DNA from: Candidimonas nitroreducens
GTDB taxonomy: Bacteria > Pseudomonadota > Gammaproteobacteria > Burkholderiales > Burkholderiaceae_B
NCBI RefSeq assembly: GCF_002209565.1
Contig: NZ_NJIH01000007.1
Location: 1-64,000 of the forward strand
DNA length: 64,000 bases
Direction of reading: 5' to 3'
The notes under the pieces were generated by a model that was given only the letters and a program-made list of their open reading frames with translations, made no database searches and was not told the DNA's origin. Shown here piece after piece: positions 24,716 to 33,647 of the stretch. How positions within the stretch are numbered: position 1 is the first letter of the stretch; each line of letters starts with the position of its first letter. The position numbers were made by a program, and so were the translations under genes.

Positions 24716-26068
24716 CTAGAGATCAATGACACCGACATTGTCTTTGACGACAAGCTTCGTACCGAGGCCCTCCGAAAGTTTCCTCATTCGCTCCAGGATA
24801 ACGGCGCCGGCTTGAGGATCTGCCAGATACGGCCGACCGTCCGTCTTCATATGGTGACCCGATCCCACGGGACGCGTGACTTCCCCTCGGACAGCGGGGT
24901 TTCGGCCTAGATTGACCGGATACAAACGGATCTGCTTGACCCTGTGACCTTCCATCTGTACGCGAAACAGGACACTTCCCCACCACAATGTATCCACCAG
25001 ACCGGGATGCAAAGGCTCGGAGGCCGGATTGTGCTTTGGCAATTGATCGGGATCGTGCCCCCAGGATTCATAACTGTCGGCGGGGACACGATCGTTGAAT
25101 TCGGACTGCGCAAAGAAATTTCCCAATCCGTAGAAAATTGGCTTTCCCTTGTAGATTTCAATGCCCAGCGTGCGGTGCCAGCCGTGCCCGATATACATAT
25201 CGGCGCCCGCATCGATGCAGGCTTTGGCAAACTCAACCGCGTACGCCGGAGGAGTGTCGCCGCGCGCGCCCTCCGACGTGGCGGTATGGTGCGACACAAG
25301 TACCATGTCTGCCATGGCGGACGCCTCCTGCACGGATCTTAGATTCGCTTCGAGATCCTTCACATGGCATTTGCTAAATATCTTGAACTCTGGCCCCTCG
25401 GTAAAAACCGGTACCGATCGATTCGACGCCAATTCGGGAAACTGCAAGCGGATTTCGCCCTCGACAGCATCGAATCGTCGGTAATCGATATGCAGTTTCT
25501 CGACAATCCGGCGCAACTGTGCGGCCGCTTCGCCATCTACTTGGTGATTCAGGTGCACACGCAGGGGATTCATGCCGGGCCGCCCCTTCATGGTCGCCTT
25601 GGGCATGCCGGCCCACTCGTTGTTCTTGTTGCCGGTGCCGACCGAAATCAGTGCAGCACGCCCGCGCCGGGTTTCGCGATATCCCGGCTTGCGCGCCTCT
25701 TCCAGGTCGCGGCCTGTTCCGGCGTGCGCAATTCCAACACGCTTGCAGTGCCCGATTGTGGACAAAATGCCGTCCGGCCCCCAATCAAAGCTGTGATTGT
25801 GCGCCAGAGACATCATATCGACACCCGCCCACTTGAAATCATCCGCAACCTGGCCATCGGCGATCATGAAACTAGCCACCCAATCATTGCGCGAAGGGAA
25901 GTTGATCTCTTCGGGATCCCCGAAATTCATTTCGAGGTGCGCCATGGTCAGATCCGCCTCACGCATTAGTTCCACGATCTGCAGAAACTCTGGATCTTCG
26001 CACTGCGAAAACGGACGAGAGGCCATACACTCGCCGGCCAGCACGATATCCCAGGAATTCGATGCCAT
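24716..26068 (-). CDS. CapA-like metallophosphatase-fold protein
   Basis: 450 residues. The CapA (PGA synthesis) family fold is indicated by MASNSWDIVLAGECM, DLTMAHLEMNFG, GVDMMSLAHNHSFDWGPDGI, MADMVLVSHHTATSEG and ADMYIGHGWHRTLGIEIYKGKPIFYGLGNFF. The Asp/His/Asn set resembles calcineurin-like metal ligands. No signal peptide or membrane anchor is evident, unlike capsule-type CapA. It lies in a degradative operon with no capBCE genes, so a hydrolase acting on an amide, ester or polymer-derived compound seems more likely than capsule synthesis. That role is an inference. Confidence 0.82.
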   Translation of the reverse strand: MASNSWDIVLAGECMASRPFSQCEDPEFLQIVELMREADLTMAHLEMNFGDPEEINFPSRNDWVASFMIADGQVADDFKWAGVDMMSLAHNHSFDWGPDGILSTIGHCKRVGIAHAGTGRDLEEARKPGYRETRRGRAALISVGTGNKNNEWAGMPKATMKGRPGMNPLRVHLNHQVDGEAAAQLRRIVEKLHIDYRRFDAVEGEIRLQFPELASNRSVPVFTEGPEFKIFSKCHVKDLEANLRSVQEASAMADMVLVSHHTATSEGARGDTPPAYAVEFAKACIDAGADMYIGHGWHRTLGIEIYKGKPIFYGLGNFFAQSEFNDRVPADSYESWGHDPDQLPKHNPASEPLHPGLVDTLWWGSVLFRVQMEGHRVKQIRLYPVNLGRNPAVRGEVTRPVGSGHHMKTDGRPYLADPQAGAVILERMRKLSEGLGTKLVVKDNVGVIDL

Positions 26069-26080
26069 GTTCCACCGCTC

Positions 26081-26662
26081 CTATTTGTTGGTTGGAAGTT
26101 CTGTTGACGGGGTGTAGTACTCAGGCCAGCGCTTGAACACCACGGGACTGGTTGAGGCATACATGTGACAGGTATTCAGGTTACGAGGCGGTTCGGTGCC
26201 CATTTGCCCCCCTCGCCTCTTATTACGGGCACCATTCGTAGATTGATACGCAACGGCAGCGACTCGGCTCAATAGTTCCCACTGATGCGTACAGCCATAG
26301 ACTCCGCCGACCAAACGGGCTAGATCCTTGGTCCATCCTCGCGCAATGCGCCGACCCTTCAGAAGGGCGAACCTGTCGCTCATTGCGCCGCAATCCCCAT
26401 ACGGCCCTGCCGCCGTATAGGCATACGACTCTTGTATGACCATATCCAGATCTATGGTCAACCGCAGCCTCATGTCGTGAGCAGGATCACCGGCTGGGAG
26501 ATCTCGCTCGCCGGCGCGCTGCGGCCAGAAGTGTGTCTTGCGATCGGTGAGCCGGCCTTCGATGTCCCATAGGCCATCGTCGCGTTCATAGCCGCAGCAT
26601 TCGATGGTACGGATGTGCATGAGCCGACGCGGGTAATTTGCCGGCGGCAATCCAACACTCAT
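26081..26662 (-). CDS. DUF2889 domain protein
   Basis: 193 residues. The core MHIRTIECCGYERDDGLWDIEGRLTDRKTHFW, HDMRLRLTIDLDMVI and a late GCTHQWELL match DUF2889, a family of unknown function found in betaproteobacterial catabolic loci. The Cys and His residues in GDCGA and GCTHQW could bind metal. It is the first gene of a ten-gene operon (26662 to 16305), with a GTNNAC double operator 34 bp upstream. The start follows a G-rich site. Confidence 0.8.
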   Translation of the reverse strand: MSVGLPPANYPRRLMHIRTIECCGYERDDGLWDIEGRLTDRKTHFWPQRAGERDLPAGDPAHDMRLRLTIDLDMVIQESYAYTAAGPYGDCGAMSDRFALLKGRRIARGWTKDLARLVGGVYGCTHQWELLSRVAAVAYQSTNGARNKRRGGQMGTEPPRNLNTCHMYASTSPVVFKRWPEYYTPSTELPTNK

Positions 26663-26695
26663 GCACCCCCCTTAGCTCTTTATTTAGAAAACTTA

Positions 26696-26719
26696 ATAGA
26701 CATCTATATTGTTAACTAT
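26696..26719. promoter_or_regulatory. Operator F of the GTNNAC regulon, upstream of the ten-gene operon
   Basis: ATAGACATCTAT and ATTGTTAACTAT abut. The second is identical to the strong half of operator A. It lies between the stop of dppF (26763) and the start of the DUF2889 gene (26662). Confidence 0.62.
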
Positions 26720-26762
26720 TTTTCAGGATGCGTCAATATCAGGCGCATCATTTCGCAGCCTT

Positions 26763-27776
26763 TCAACGCAAATGGCAAGCCGCGAAATGGCCGTTGTCGA
26801 TCTCACGCAACACGGGCTGTTCTACTTTGCAGCGGCCGAAGGCGTACCGGCACCTATCATGGAAATGGCATCCCGCCGGTGGGTTGATGGGACTTGGCAG
26901 TTCGCCCTTCAGCAGCACCCTCTCTCGCATGGCGGCAGGATTCGGAACGGGCACCGACATCAGCAGCGCCTCGGTGTATGGATGCAGCGGTTTGGAAAAC
27001 AAATCGTGCTTATCGGCGTATTCGACGATGCGCCCCAGATACATCACTGCTATGCGATGGCTGATGTGGGCAACCACCGCCAGATCATGAGCAATGAACA
27101 GATAGGAAATCTTCTGTTCTCGCTGGATGTCCATCAGAAGATTGATGACCTGCGCCTGAATAGAGACGTCGAGCGCCGACACCGGCTCGTCAGCAACAAT
27201 CAACCGAGGTCGCGAAGCCAGGGCACGTGCAATGCCAATGCGCTGGCGTTGGCCTCCGGAGAATTGATGCGGATAGTTGCTCATCTGGGAAGCCCGTAGC
27301 CCGACCCGCTGGAAAAGCTCTTCGACCCGCTCTTTGCGCTCTTGCGCGTTTCCCATGCCATGCACGACCAGAGGTTCCGCCACCAGGTCTCCGGCCACCA
27401 GCCTAGGATCGAGCGATGCAAATGGGTCTTGGAAGACGATTTGCAATTGGCGCCGATACGGCTGCATTTCCGTTCTGCTTAGAGGGGCGATGTCCGTGCC
27501 GTCGATATTGATTTGCCCGGAAGTGGGCTCGACCAGCCGCATGACCGTTCGCGCAACCGTCGACTTGCCACAACCGCTTTCGCCAACCAGCCCAAGAGTC
27601 TGGCCTTCGGGCACCGTGAAACTGACGCCGTCGACGGCGTGGACGTAGTCGTGCTTGCGGGAAAAGAGACCGCCTCCGATACGATATTTCTTGACCAGGT
27701 CAACAACTTCCAGAACAGGAACGCCGGCTTTTTCATCTGGCCTCATTACGCTCGATGTATCCACACTTTTCTCCAT
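26763..27776 (-). CDS. Dpp/Opp-type ABC transporter ATP-binding protein (DppF-like)
   Basis: 337 residues. Walker [14 protein letters not shown]-loop QDPFASLDPR, signature FSGGQRQRIGIARALA, Walker B RLIVADEPVSALD and the H-loop AHDL are intact, and the C-terminal oligopeptide ABC extension includes CHFHDRCRYAFGRCKVEQP with three Cys. It forms the ATPase pair with the DppD-like protein. Its start at 27776 overlaps dppD by 44 bp; an alternative ATG is at 27746. A longer open frame to 27992 is out of family. Confidence 0.92.
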   Translation of the reverse strand: MEKSVDTSSVMRPDEKAGVPVLEVVDLVKKYRIGGGLFSRKHDYVHAVDGVSFTVPEGQTLGLVGESGCGKSTVARTVMRLVEPTSGQINIDGTDIAPLSRTEMQPYRRQLQIVFQDPFASLDPRLVAGDLVAEPLVVHGMGNAQERKERVEELFQRVGLRASQMSNYPHQFSGGQRQRIGIARALASRPRLIVADEPVSALDVSIQAQVINLLMDIQREQKISYLFIAHDLAVVAHISHRIAVMYLGRIVEYADKHDLFSKPLHPYTEALLMSVPVPNPAAMRERVLLKGELPSPINPPAGCHFHDRCRYAFGRCKVEQPVLREIDNGHFAACHLR

Positions 27777-28815
27777 AGAGTTTCTCTGAATGCCAGCACG
27801 CCACATAGTGGCTCTGCGACTTTTCCTCGAACGGCGGGTACTTCTGCCGGCAAATGTCGGTCGCGTGCGCACAGCGCGGGGCGAATGTGCAACCATCCGG
27901 CAGGTCAATGAGCGCCGGCACGATGCCCGGAATTTCTTGCAGCCTGCCGTTCTCCTGGCCGGTCGTAGCCAGATCCAGGCGCGGGACTGCATTGATCAGT
28001 CCGCGGGTATACGGATGTAAGGGCCTTTCAAAAATCTCAGCGACCGGGGCTTCCTCGATTTTTTTCCCCGCATACATAACGATTACGTGCTGGGCATTCT
28101 CGGCTACGACTCCCAGGTCATGTGTGATGAGTACAATTGCCGTACCGAACTGCTCTTGGAGCTCTTTCATCAGGGCTAGAACCTGAGCCTGGATCGTCAC
28201 ATCCAACGCGGTCGTTGGCTCGTCTGCGAGCAACACCTTGGGATTGCACGCAAGCGCCATGGCAGTCATGACTCGTTGACGCATTCCTCCAGAAAGCTGG
28301 TGCGGGTATTCACGGGCTCGGCGCTCGGCCTCTGGAATACGCACTAATTTCAACATTTCAACAGCCTTCTGCAGCGCCGCGCGCTTGGAAATAGGCTGGT
28401 GCAAGACGATCGCCTCGGCTATCTGATCTCCCACAGTAATGACAGGATTGAGCGAGGTCATGGGCTCCTGGAAAATCATAGATACCTCATTGCCGCGCAC
28501 CTGCCGCATTTCCTCTTCCGACAAGCCCAGAAGATCTTTGCCGTCCAGCGTAATCGTTCCCCCAACCGTACGGCCGGGAGGAGATTGCACCAAGCGCATG
28601 ACCGACAGTGCCGTCATACTTTTCCCACATCCCGACTCGCCCACGATGGCAAGCGTTTCGCCAGCGTGCACCTGGAAGGAAACCCCATCCACGGCCTTGA
28701 CCAAGCCATTGCGCGTGAAAAAGTAGGTCTGCAGCCCATCTACCCTCAACACCGGCTCAGCCGGCGTACCCGTCACGGGATTCGTTACCGTGGCTATGAA
28801 TGAATCTCGTTTCAT
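27733..28815 (-). CDS. Dpp/Opp-type ABC transporter ATP-binding protein (DppD-like)
   Basis: 360 residues with Walker [12 protein letters not shown], signature [16 protein letters not shown], Walker [14 protein letters not shown]-loop ITHDLGVV, and the C-terminal cluster [19 protein letters not shown]. The ATG at 28815 has AGGAGG upstream. With DppF it powers import of a peptide-like or other solute delivered by one of three binding proteins in the cluster. It follows dppC by 20 bp. Confidence 0.92.
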   Translation of the reverse strand: MKRDSFIATVTNPVTGTPAEPVLRVDGLQTYFFTRNGLVKAVDGVSFQVHAGETLAIVGESGCGKSMTALSVMRLVQSPPGRTVGGTITLDGKDLLGLSEEEMRQVRGNEVSMIFQEPMTSLNPVITVGDQIAEAIVLHQPISKRAALQKAVEMLKLVRIPEAERRAREYPHQLSGGMRQRVMTAMALACNPKVLLADEPTTALDVTIQAQVLALMKELQEQFGTAIVLITHDLGVVAENAQHVIVMYAGKKIEEAPVAEIFERPLHPYTRGLINAVPRLDLATTGQENGRLQEIPGIVPALIDLPDGCTFAPRCAHATDICRQKYPPFEEKSQSHYVACWHSEKLYGEKCGYIERNEAR

Positions 28816-28835
28816 TGCTCCTCCTTCGGGATTCT

Positions 28836-29735
28836 TCAATTGCCGCGCCGGCGCGGATCAAGCATGTCTCGCAGCGCATCGCCGAGCAGATTCGAGCCAA
28901 ATACGGCCAGGCTGATGAAAACCCCTGGGTATATCAGCAGCCACGGTGCCGTCCCGATATACTCCGCTGCCGAGGTCGACAGCATCTTGCCCCACGATGG
29001 GTAAGGCTCAGGAATGCCCAGCCCGAGAAAAGACAGCGAGGCCTCTATCAGTATCGCCCCGCCAAGATTGGCCGTTGTCAGCACGATCAATGGCGCCAGG
29101 GTATTGGGCAGCACGTGCCGGATGGCAATACGCCATTCACGCATCCCCGCCGCCCGCGAAGCCTCGATGAATGGCAGCTCACGCAACGCCAAGGTATTGG
29201 CGCGTATGACGCGCCCCATGACTGGCGTCTTGGTAATGGCAATCGCCAGAATCGTATTGAATACCGAAGGCCCTAGGACAGCGGCCATCGCCATCGCCAG
29301 GATGAGGCTGGGAATGGCTTGTAATATCTCGGACAACCGCTGCAGGATCAGATCAATCGTTCCTCCCGTGAAGCCGCCGGTCAAGCCAATGACGATGCCG
29401 AACAAGGTTCCCAGCAAAGTGGCACTCACGCCTACGCCAATCGATATCCGCGCCCCCAGGATAATGCGGCTCAGAACGTCTCTACCCAGATTATCCGAAC
29501 CGAACCAATGTTCCAGCGATGGCTTACCCAACGATAGTGCCGGATGTGTGGCAAGCGGGTCGTAGGGCATCAGAACATTGGCGAATATAGCAAGGAAGAT
29601 CAGAACCGCCATGATCAAGGCCCCAAGCGCACCCAACGGATACTGCTTCACAAGGAATATATATCGGCTCATACGGCCACGGACATTCGCTCCGGCCCGG
29701 GTAAGTTCGGCCTCGTAATTGATTGTGGGTTCCAT
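28836..29735 (-). CDS. Dpp/Opp-type ABC transporter permease (DppC-like)
   Basis: 299 residues. An N-terminal helix is followed by the BPD_transp domain (GSDNLGRDVLSRIILGARISIGVGV) and the EAA-like loop EASRAAGMREWRIAIRHVLPNTLAPLIV. Inner-membrane, about six helices. The ATG at 29735 has GAGG upstream, rather than the 29780 position inside dppB. Confidence 0.91.
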   Translation of the reverse strand: MEPTINYEAELTRAGANVRGRMSRYIFLVKQYPLGALGALIMAVLIFLAIFANVLMPYDPLATHPALSLGKPSLEHWFGSDNLGRDVLSRIILGARISIGVGVSATLLGTLFGIVIGLTGGFTGGTIDLILQRLSEILQAIPSLILAMAMAAVLGPSVFNTILAIAITKTPVMGRVIRANTLALRELPFIEASRAAGMREWRIAIRHVLPNTLAPLIVLTTANLGGAILIEASLSFLGLGIPEPYPSWGKMLSTSAAEYIGTAPWLLIYPGVFISLAVFGSNLLGDALRDMLDPRRRGN

Positions 29736-29748
29736 GGTCACCTCGCTA

Positions 29749-30690
29749 TCAGTACTTGATCCGCGGATCGAGCGTCGCATAGCTCAGATCCACGATGAAA
29801 TTGGCCAGTACAGCGGCGAAGGCAATTAGCAGCACCAAACTCTGGACGACCGGATAATCGCGCTGGTTTATTGAGTCGACCAGAAAGCGGCAAACGCCGG
29901 GAACATTGAAAACAGTTTCCGTGACGACCAATCCACCAATCAAATGCGCCGCCTCGAGCCCGACCACGGTGAGCACGGGCAGAAAAGCATTTTTCAAAGC
30001 ATGGCGCAGATTAATGACAAGTGCCGACGCGCCTTTCGCCTTCGCCGTGCGAATGTAGTCCTGGCTTAGGATTTCCAGCATCGAAGAACGGGTCAAGCGC
30101 AAGATCAGCGCCGAGCTGCGGAAGCCGACGACCAGTGCGGGTAAAGACAGAATGGCCAACTCCTGCATCAGCGTATGTTGGCCCATGGGATATATCGGAA
30201 TGAATCCGAAGGTATAGACGAAAAACATCAAGGCAAGCAGGCCGATCCAGAATGATGGCAGCGACAGCCCGCTGATACTGATGACTCTCAAAATATTGTC
30301 CGTGGCGGAATCTTGCTTGACCGCGCTTAAAACGCCCAGCGGCACGCCGAGTATGGTGGCGAAGAAAATGGCCATACCTGCCAGTTTCAGCGTTACAGGC
30401 AGCCGGGACAGAATCTCTCCCCTGGCAGGCCTTTCCGAAATGAATGAATAGCCGAAATTGCCGTGCAACACGCCACCGATCCAACTTGCGTACTGCTCAG
30501 GCAGCGGTTTGTCCAGCCCGAGTTCCTTCGTGATGGCCGCTCTCTGCGAATCGTCCACATATCCTGCGGAATCGAACAACACGTCGACGATATCCCCCGG
30601 GATCATCCGCATCATCGAGAAAATAAGGATCGATACGCCTACCAGCGTCAGGATCATTAGGCCGGTGCGCTTGATGATGTATGTAGCCAC
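29749..30690 (-). CDS. Dpp/Opp-type ABC transporter permease (DppB-like)
   Basis: 313 residues. It begins MATYIIKRTGLMILTLVGVSILIFSMMRMIPGD, typical of DppB, and carries the loop DYIRTAKAKGASALVINLRHALKNAFLPVLTVVG. About six membrane helices, inner membrane. First transporter gene after the LDH2-like oxidoreductase (34 bp). The set dppBCDF lacks a binding protein in the operon itself; three candidates are elsewhere in the cluster. Confidence 0.91.
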   Translation of the reverse strand: MATYIIKRTGLMILTLVGVSILIFSMMRMIPGDIVDVLFDSAGYVDDSQRAAITKELGLDKPLPEQYASWIGGVLHGNFGYSFISERPARGEILSRLPVTLKLAGMAIFFATILGVPLGVLSAVKQDSATDNILRVISISGLSLPSFWIGLLALMFFVYTFGFIPIYPMGQHTLMQELAILSLPALVVGFRSSALILRLTRSSMLEILSQDYIRTAKAKGASALVINLRHALKNAFLPVLTVVGLEAAHLIGGLVVTETVFNVPGVCRFLVDSINQRDYPVVQSLVLLIAFAAVLANFIVDLSYATLDPRIKY

Positions 30691-30723
30691 TTGTCATCTC
30701 CTTGGAATTTTGCTCTGGCAGGC

Positions 30724-31740
30724 TCACAGGCCCACACTCGACCCGGCAGCATGCGCCCGGAGCGCATCGACGACCCCCGCGGCCACTTCAATGCCATTCA
30801 GTTCGGCGGCAGCACGAGCTCTCGCGCTACGCTCTCCGGGCAGCCTGATGTCGCCCATGCCGGCTTGTCGTGGCGCGTCCTTGACGGACTGCAGCCATTG
30901 GGACAAAGCACTACGATAAGCATCTATACTTCCTGAAAGATCCGGACGCACGGCTATCATCAGTGCGCCAGGGCCGCCTTGGTGTGGAAGCTCTTGCGTG
31001 CTGCACATCAAACCCAGGGCATGAATGGCCAGAGACAGCGCAAAACCCTTATGGCCTCCGAACGGCAACAGCAGTCCATCGGCAGCAGCGCCGGGATCCG
31101 TCGTGGGGGCTCCGTAGCGATCCAAGGCCACACCCTCAGGCAGTTGGATTCCGAGCCGCCTCCGATACCGAACCTCGGTCATCATGAACGCCGACGTACC
31201 CATATCAATAAGCAAGGGCTCCGTTTCAGTAGGAAATGCGAACGCGATCGGATTAGTTCCCAGCACCGGAGCCCGACCTCCGGGCGCAGCAACGACCGGG
31301 CTGGAAGCAACGGTGTGAATGCCGACGTAGCCGGCCTTGGAGAGCATTTCCACGTAATACGCGCTACGGCCGCTCATCCAGGTGTTGCACACACCGACCA
31401 TCGCCATCCCGTGTATCTCGGCCCGCTCAGCTGCGCTCTGTGCCGCCTGATGCAACACGTACATGCCGTTGTGGTTTCCGCCGTCCAGCAGGCAGACAGG
31501 CCCGGTTCGGTTGCTCCACGTCATAGCTTGGCGCGGCTGCGCGAAGCGCGGGCTCTCGATCAGATTGAGCAATTTCGGCAGGCCTGAATAGCCATAGCCG
31601 CACATGGCTGCATCCACGACATGGTCGGCAATGATGTCCGCTTCTTCTTCGTCCAGCCCTACGCGTCTGAGCGCCTCGACTCCGAGGGCCTTCGCATCCT
31701 GCATCGACATACGTACGGTGGAACTACTGGAATATTCCAT
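30724..31740 (-). CDS. LDH2/malate dehydrogenase-like oxidoreductase
   Basis: About 338 residues of the NAD(P)-dependent Ldh2 family (malate/L-lactate/sulfolactate/ureidoglycolate dehydrogenases, not Rossmann). DIIADHVVDAAMCGYGYSG, MAMVGVCNTWMSGRSAYYVEMLSKAGYVGIHTVAS, LGTNPIAFAFPTETEPLLIDMGTSA and LLPFGGHKGFALSLAIHAL are family motifs. It probably oxidises a 2-hydroxy acid to the 2-oxo acid. The start is uncertain: a GTG at 31812 lies inside operator G, so I prefer the ATG at 31740. It leads the operon into dppBCDF. Confidence 0.85.
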   Translation of the reverse strand: MEYSSSSTVRMSMQDAKALGVEALRRVGLDEEEADIIADHVVDAAMCGYGYSGLPKLLNLIESPRFAQPRQAMTWSNRTGPVCLLDGGNHNGMYVLHQAAQSAAERAEIHGMAMVGVCNTWMSGRSAYYVEMLSKAGYVGIHTVASSPVVAAPGGRAPVLGTNPIAFAFPTETEPLLIDMGTSAFMMTEVRYRRRLGIQLPEGVALDRYGAPTTDPGAAADGLLLPFGGHKGFALSLAIHALGLMCSTQELPHQGGPGALMIAVRPDLSGSIDAYRSALSQWLQSVKDAPRQAGMGDIRLPGERSARARAAAELNGIEVAAGVVDALRAHAAGSSVGL

Positions 31741-31801
31741 TGAACTCAGCCACAAGTCGTGAACTTCGCACCTTAACCTGGTGTTCTCGCGGCCGTCAAT
31801 A

Positions 31802-31825
31802 ATGGTTAACACTATTGTTATTTAT
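31802..31825. promoter_or_regulatory. Operator G of the GTNNAC regulon, upstream of the LDH2-dppBCDF operon
   Basis: ATGGTTAACACT and ATTGTTATTTAT abut; the first core is GTTAAC, the second is a degenerate GTTATT. It lies 61 bp upstream of the preferred start at 31740. Confidence 0.5.
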
Positions 31826-31892
31826 TTGATTTGCTAGAACCACCATCAGCACCATGCCACGTTTTCACAGCTTCTATCAACTTGATTATCAA

Positions 31893-31916
31893 ATAGTAAA
31901 CCAAATCGTTGACACA
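31893..31916. promoter_or_regulatory. Operator H of the GTNNAC regulon, upstream of binding protein copy 2
   Basis: ATAGTAAACCAA and ATCGTTGACACA abut, with cores GTAAAC and GTTGAC 12 bp apart. The second half covers the -35 hexamer of the promoter at 31909-31938. Confidence 0.58.
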
Positions 31917-31938
31917 AAAAACGATTGACTCCTAGAAT
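31909..31938 (+). promoter_or_regulatory. Sigma70-type promoter for binding protein copy 2
   Basis: TTGACA at 31909-31914, 18-bp spacer, TAGAAT at 31933-31938, 57 bp before the ATG at 31995. The perfect -35 element lies in operator H, so repression by steric exclusion is expected. Confidence 0.6.
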
Positions 31939-31994
31939 GGCGTCGACAAGCGTAGCCGCGCTGAATAGACAACACATCTATAGGAGGAAGTGAA

Positions 31995-33587
31995 ATGCGA
32001 AGTATTTTTCTGACAACTGCCCGCGGCTTAGGGCTGGCAGTGGCACTTTGCGGAACTCAGACAACGCACGCGCAGAAAGACGGCGGAACGCTGCATCTGG
32101 TGGGGATGAACCCGCCCAGCGCGTCCATTCACGAAGAATATACGGTGGACGTGCAAAGAGCCTTCATGCCTGTGTTCAATAATCTCGTGCTTTTCGACCA
32201 ATCCGCCCCCCATCACACCGCCAAAACGATCAAGCCCGACCTGGCAGAGAGCTGGTCTTGGGATCCCACCCATACTATTCTGACCTTCAAGCTGCATCCG
32301 GGGGTGAAATGGCACGATGGCCAAGCCTTCACCGCCAACGATGTCAAATGTACCTGGGATACCCTACGAGGAGCGCGCAATGCGGGCTGGCGTTCCAATC
32401 CACGCGGAGGCTGGTATAGCAACCTGAAAGACGTCACGGTCGACAATGACCTGCAGGTCAGCTTCCATCTGGCCCACCCCCAGCCCTCCTTGTTGTTGTA
32501 TCTGGCAAGCGGGCTTAGCCCGGTATATCCCTGCCATGTAAGCGCGCAGAAAATGCGCACGCTGCCTGTAGGGACAGGGCCGTTCAAGGTGGTTTCCTTC
32601 GACCGAGGGCAAAGCGTGACCCTCGTCAAGAATCCTCACTACTTCAAGAAAGGCTTGCCTCATCTCGATGGAGCCACGGTTCGGCTAGTAGCGGGCGGAT
32701 CCAGCATTAACCAGGAGCTTGGCTTTACCTCGGGCCTGTTCGACCATGTCATTCTGCCCCCGGAGCGCGTCAAAGAGGTGCAGAAAAACAATCCGACGGC
32801 CTCCTGCGAGGTTATTCATTCTTCCACACAGCTCGTGCTGGTGATGAACTTGGCAAAGGCGCCGTTCGATGACGTGAACATTAGACGCGCATTCGCCTAT
32901 GCAATCGATCGCAGCGCATTCGTGAAGATCGGCAATGGCGCGTTCGAGGCGGGCGAACTATTCAGCCCCAACTCAGAATGGGGCCGACCAATGTCGGCGC
33001 TGACATCGTTCCCCGGGTACAACCCAGATGTCGCAGCCAATATCGAGAAAGCCCGAGCCTTGATGCGCCAAGCCGGCTATGGCCCCGAAAAACCGTTGTC
33101 CATACATCTTATTACTCGCAATTCGAGTTCTTATATACCGCCTACCACGCTGCTGGCGGATCAACTCAGCAAGATCTATGTCAAAGCCGATATACAGCTA
33201 CTCGAATCCAAAGTCTGGTATGCAACGCGTTCGCGTAAAGACTTTCAGGTAGCGGTCGACGTAGCCGGTACTGCCGTCGACGATCCCGATGATTACCTCT
33301 CGCGGCTAACCTGCGGCTCGCCCCTGAATGCCTCCAACTACTGCGATAAAAAAGTGGGCGAGCTGATGCAGGCACAGTCTCGAGAACTGGACGAAGCCAA
33401 ACGCAAGGAACTGGTCACCAAGATCTCCGACATTCTGATGCAGGACGCGGTTCGCCCCACGCTCTACCACAAGGGCATGGGCTTTTGCACAAAATCCTAT
33501 GTCAAGGGACTGACCATCGCGGATAATGGCGGGCACTTCAACAGCTGGCGTCTGGAAGATGTTCAGCTAGACAAATCGGCCAAATAG
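31995..33587 (+). CDS. ABC transporter substrate-binding protein, family 5, copy 2
   Basis: 530 residues with a Sec signal (MRSIFLTTARGLGLAVALCGTQTTHAQ). SBP_bac_5 motifs include KPDLAESWSWDPTHTILTFKLHPGVKWHDGQAFTANDVKCTW and GTGPFKVVSFDRGQ. AGGAGG lies just before the ATG. It lacks the KPYLDAIEYRV form seen in the other two copies (it has LPHLDGATVRLVAGG instead), so the ligand pocket may differ. It has its own promoter and operator H and no downstream partner on the plus strand. Confidence 0.9.
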   Translation: MRSIFLTTARGLGLAVALCGTQTTHAQKDGGTLHLVGMNPPSASIHEEYTVDVQRAFMPVFNNLVLFDQSAPHHTAKTIKPDLAESWSWDPTHTILTFKLHPGVKWHDGQAFTANDVKCTWDTLRGARNAGWRSNPRGGWYSNLKDVTVDNDLQVSFHLAHPQPSLLLYLASGLSPVYPCHVSAQKMRTLPVGTGPFKVVSFDRGQSVTLVKNPHYFKKGLPHLDGATVRLVAGGSSINQELGFTSGLFDHVILPPERVKEVQKNNPTASCEVIHSSTQLVLVMNLAKAPFDDVNIRRAFAYAIDRSAFVKIGNGAFEAGELFSPNSEWGRPMSALTSFPGYNPDVAANIEKARALMRQAGYGPEKPLSIHLITRNSSSYIPPTTLLADQLSKIYVKADIQLLESKVWYATRSRKDFQVAVDVAGTAVDDPDDYLSRLTCGSPLNASNYCDKKVGELMQAQSRELDEAKRKELVTKISDILMQDAVRPTLYHKGMGFCTKSYVKGLTIADNGGHFNSWRLEDVQLDKSAK

Positions 33588-33647
33588 GCCCACAAGGCCG
33601 GATGCGCGCGCAGCAGACGCATGCGCATCCCGGCCCAGTGCTTTTTG

